7,750 nucleotides of DNA from Deltaproteobacteria bacterium (lineage in GTDB: Bacteria; Myxococcota_A; Polyangia; JAAYKL01): NCBI GenBank assembly GCA_011389755.1, contig JAABTR010000455.1, positions 1 through 7,750 on the forward strand, written 5' to 3'. Within the stretch, counting starts at the first letter, position 1. Each line of letters opens with the position of its first letter. Shown here in pieces: positions 6,081-7,750 of this stretch. Made by a program: the position numbers and the translations under genes. The notes beneath the pieces were generated by a model that was not told the DNA's origin, did no database searches, and worked only from the letters and a program-made list of their open reading frames with translations.

Positions 6081-7558
6081 GCGGTTTGAGCAAAGCTCGG
6101 GTCCTTTCTTCTTCCTTCGGGCTCACGTCGATTTTTGCGCTTGGGGTTGTCTGGGGATGCGACGGCTGCGGCAAGCAACCTTCGGAATCGTCGAACAAAC
6201 CCCTGTTTGAGACGAACCCCGAGCAGGACGAAGGGATGAACCCCGCCCCTTTCGCCGAAGCCCGAAGGGGAAGATCTTCAGATAAGAGCGCTTCGTCGAG
6301 CGAGCGTGAGGTGGCGGCACAGCACCTCGCCGCGGACCTGGCCCAGGACGCGGCCCAGCGCGGGGCGACCCCCGGCGCGGTTCGTTTTGTGCTCGATCTC
6401 GACGCACCCGCGAGCCGGTTGGAGCAGACTTCCCTCGGCGGGCTCGGCGTCTCGTCGGGAAAGTTCGTACACACCGTCAAGAGCACCGGCGGCAGCCGCT
6501 GGCGCCACAATGTGGGGATCGGCCACGAGCTCTACCGGGTCGGCGACGCCCAGGTCGCCTGGTCACCTCGATACCATCAGCTCATCGAACTGAAAAAAAA
6601 CGGGCGCACGGGCTGGACTCGAGACTGGAAGGGCATGGTCGCCGGGGATGACGAAGGGGGACTGTTTCTCATCGACGCCTCCACCGTCTCCAGGCTCGGC
6701 CCCGATGGCAAGGATCTGTGGCGCGCGGTGCCCTCGGGAATACGCCACCTAGAGGGCCCCTACCCGTGCCAAGGAGCGACCCTGTTTCACGGCATCCGCG
6801 GTCTATCCCGTCTGGCCATCCGCGTCAGCGAGCGGGGCGCCGTTATCCGCGAAACGCCTTTAGAGCGGGGCGCCGTCATGTTGGGATCCGCTCCCGATTG
6901 CACCCCGTTGGTCTGGAGCTCAGGGGAGGTGAGCCTCGTCACAAACAGCGGAGGCACGGCCTGGTCTTTCAGTCTACCGACCCAGCCCTATGTTGAGAAA
7001 CTCACGGGAGGATGGGTCCTGGTAACCCCCCGAGGGGACTTGCCTGCGACCTTCGCGGTGATTTCGGATCAGGGGCAGGCGACCGAGGTTATCGATCTCC
7101 CGGTAAGCGGCCGCCTCACCGCGGCCCGGGTGCTCGTGGACCCCACCGAACCGGATCGGGCCTTCGGCCTGGCTCTGTGCCGAGACGTCACGAGCCCATG
7201 CGCTCGCCCCGAGAACCTCCGCGGCCCTTACGACGCGTTACTCATGGTTCATGACAACGCCAGGGTCACCCCTTTGCTGCGCCACATCCCCGGACATCTC
7301 AACGTGGCGAGCACGCCTCTCGGCTTTGTCATCGCCAGCTCGCGCTCTCCAGAGGTCACCGACGTCACCTTGCGCGATCTGGAGTGGAACATCGTCTGGA
7401 CGCGGACCATCCCGGGTCGACTGTCCGCCGGCCCGACACTGGGCGACGACGCCGATGTCTACGTAGCGACATGCCTCGGCTGGGAGTGTCTTTTGCCCTA
7501 CCGGCTCTTCAGCATCACGTTGACAGGGCCCGAACAATCCGAAAAATCGCCGTCATGA
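6077..7558 (+). CDS. Lipoprotein with probable PQQ/WD40-like beta-propeller
   Basis: I start this 493-residue product at the GTG at 6077, which overlaps the previous stop as GTGA. A TTG at 6086 would remove only three residues and cannot be excluded. The frame is also open upstream inside the preceding gene, but that part is a shadow. Residues 1-27 form a signal sequence (hydrophobic FGLTSIFALGVVWG) ending at C28, a likely lipidated cysteine although Trp at -2 is unusual. A low-complexity Ser/Glu/Arg linker (about 33-100) leads to a beta-rich domain with recurring units of the form GxxxW followed by a strand and Gly/Asp turns, for example GRTGWTRDW (176-184), DGKDLWRAV (210-218), GGTAWSFSL (292-300) and EWNIVWTRTI (436-445). 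This resembles PQQ-type propeller repeats, which often scaffold envelope complexes; it is a fold guess, not a function. Translational coupling suggests partnership with the Cys-rich lipoprotein. Confidence 0.82.
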   Translation: MSGLSKARVLSSSFGLTSIFALGVVWGCDGCGKQPSESSNKPLFETNPEQDEGMNPAPFAEARRGRSSDKSASSSEREVAAQHLAADLAQDAAQRGATPGAVRFVLDLDAPASRLEQTSLGGLGVSSGKFVHTVKSTGGSRWRHNVGIGHELYRVGDAQVAWSPRYHQLIELKKNGRTGWTRDWKGMVAGDDEGGLFLIDASTVSRLGPDGKDLWRAVPSGIRHLEGPYPCQGATLFHGIRGLSRLAIRVSERGAVIRETPLERGAVMLGSAPDCTPLVWSSGEVSLVTNSGGTAWSFSLPTQPYVEKLTGGWVLVTPRGDLPATFAVISDQGQATEVIDLPVSGRLTAARVLVDPTEPDRAFGLALCRDVTSPCARPENLRGPYDALLMVHDNARVTPLLRHIPGHLNVASTPLGFVIASSRSPEVTDVTLRDLEWNIVWTRTIPGRLSAGPTLGDDADVYVATCLGWECLLPYRLFSITLTGPEQSEKSPS

Positions 7559-7579
7559 AGCTCTAAAAAATACCCCTCT

Positions 7580-7750
7580 TCAGCGCCTGTACCTGCTTAT
7601 GGAGACGTTCATGAGCAGCCCCACACACAGCATGAAGGTGAGGACCGAGGAGCCGCCATAGGAAAACAGCGGCAGCGTCACGCCCACGACCGGCATGACG
7701 CCCATCACCATCCCCACGTTGATGAGCACGTGCCAAAAAAAGATCGATCC
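7580..7750 (-). CDS. rodA: Rod shape-determining protein RodA (C-terminal 56 residues)
   Basis: Only the last 56 codons and the stop are inside the window. They encode the C-terminal membrane segments of a SEDS-family peptidoglycan glycosyltransferase. The conserved signature is present: NVGMVMGVMPVVGVTLPL (11-28 of the visible part) followed by FSYGGSS (29-35) and a last membrane helix (VLTFMLCVGLLMNV) with a short basic tail SRYRR. The PVVGV wording and the short tail fit RodA better than FtsW or SpoVE. RodA polymerises lipid II during lateral wall growth, with a class B penicillin-binding protein as partner. The gene converges on the beta-propeller lipoprotein gene with 21 bases between stops and no obvious terminator hairpin. 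Confidence 0.9.
   Translation of the reverse strand, partial: GSIFFWHVLINVGMVMGVMPVVGVTLPLFSYGGSSVLTFMLCVGLLMNVSISRYRR

Noticed and set aside
7559..7579. Possible bidirectional terminator between the beta-propeller gene and rodA
   Set aside because: GAAG and CTTC could pair only over four bases and no GC-rich stem with a T run follows.

Overview
The window looks like a conserved chromosomal stretch from a GC-rich Gram-negative bacterium. I infer a member of Myxococcota or another former deltaproteobacterial lineage. The basis is the high GC, a PilT/PilU-type motor, secreted lipoproteins with Ser/Asp-rich and Cys-rich parts, and a rod-shape system. No 16S or marker gene is present to settle it. 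I see no mobile element, CRISPR array, rRNA or tRNA. Coding density is very high and no gene-free stretch reaches 300 bases.

Layout, left to right. Positions 1-2915 hold a leftward operon read ruvA, ruvB, then an uncharacterised cytoplasmic protein that runs off the left edge. ruvA and ruvB overlap by four bases (GTGA), and the third gene starts 2 bases after the ruvB stop. A 115-bp divergent intergenic region (2916-3030) separates this operon from a rightward PilT/PilU-family ATPase gene (3031-4107). That gene converges, with 9 bp between stop codons, on a leftward gene for a diverged M29/AmpS-type aminopeptidase-like protein (4117-5199). A second divergent region (5200-5360) carries a good extended -10 promoter and a perfect 9-bp inverted repeat, one heptamer of which recurs at the next start codon. 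Two rightward, translationally coupled genes follow: a small Cys-rich lipoprotein (5361-6080) and a larger lipoprotein that looks like a beta-propeller (6077-7558). The right edge holds the C-terminus of leftward rodA (7580-7750).

Functionally, RuvA and RuvB form the Holliday-junction branch-migration motor. The PilT/PilU-like ATPase would power pilus retraction or a related motor. The two lipoproteins probably act together in the envelope. RodA is the cell-wall elongation glycosyltransferase. The most unusual points are the unknown gene coupled to ruvAB, the apparent loss of most metal ligands in the M29-like protein, the repeated TCGCTA-containing sites in the 5.2-5.36 kb intergenic region, and the internally duplicated Cys-rich lipoprotein. 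I found no clear evidence of a wholly new multi-gene system.
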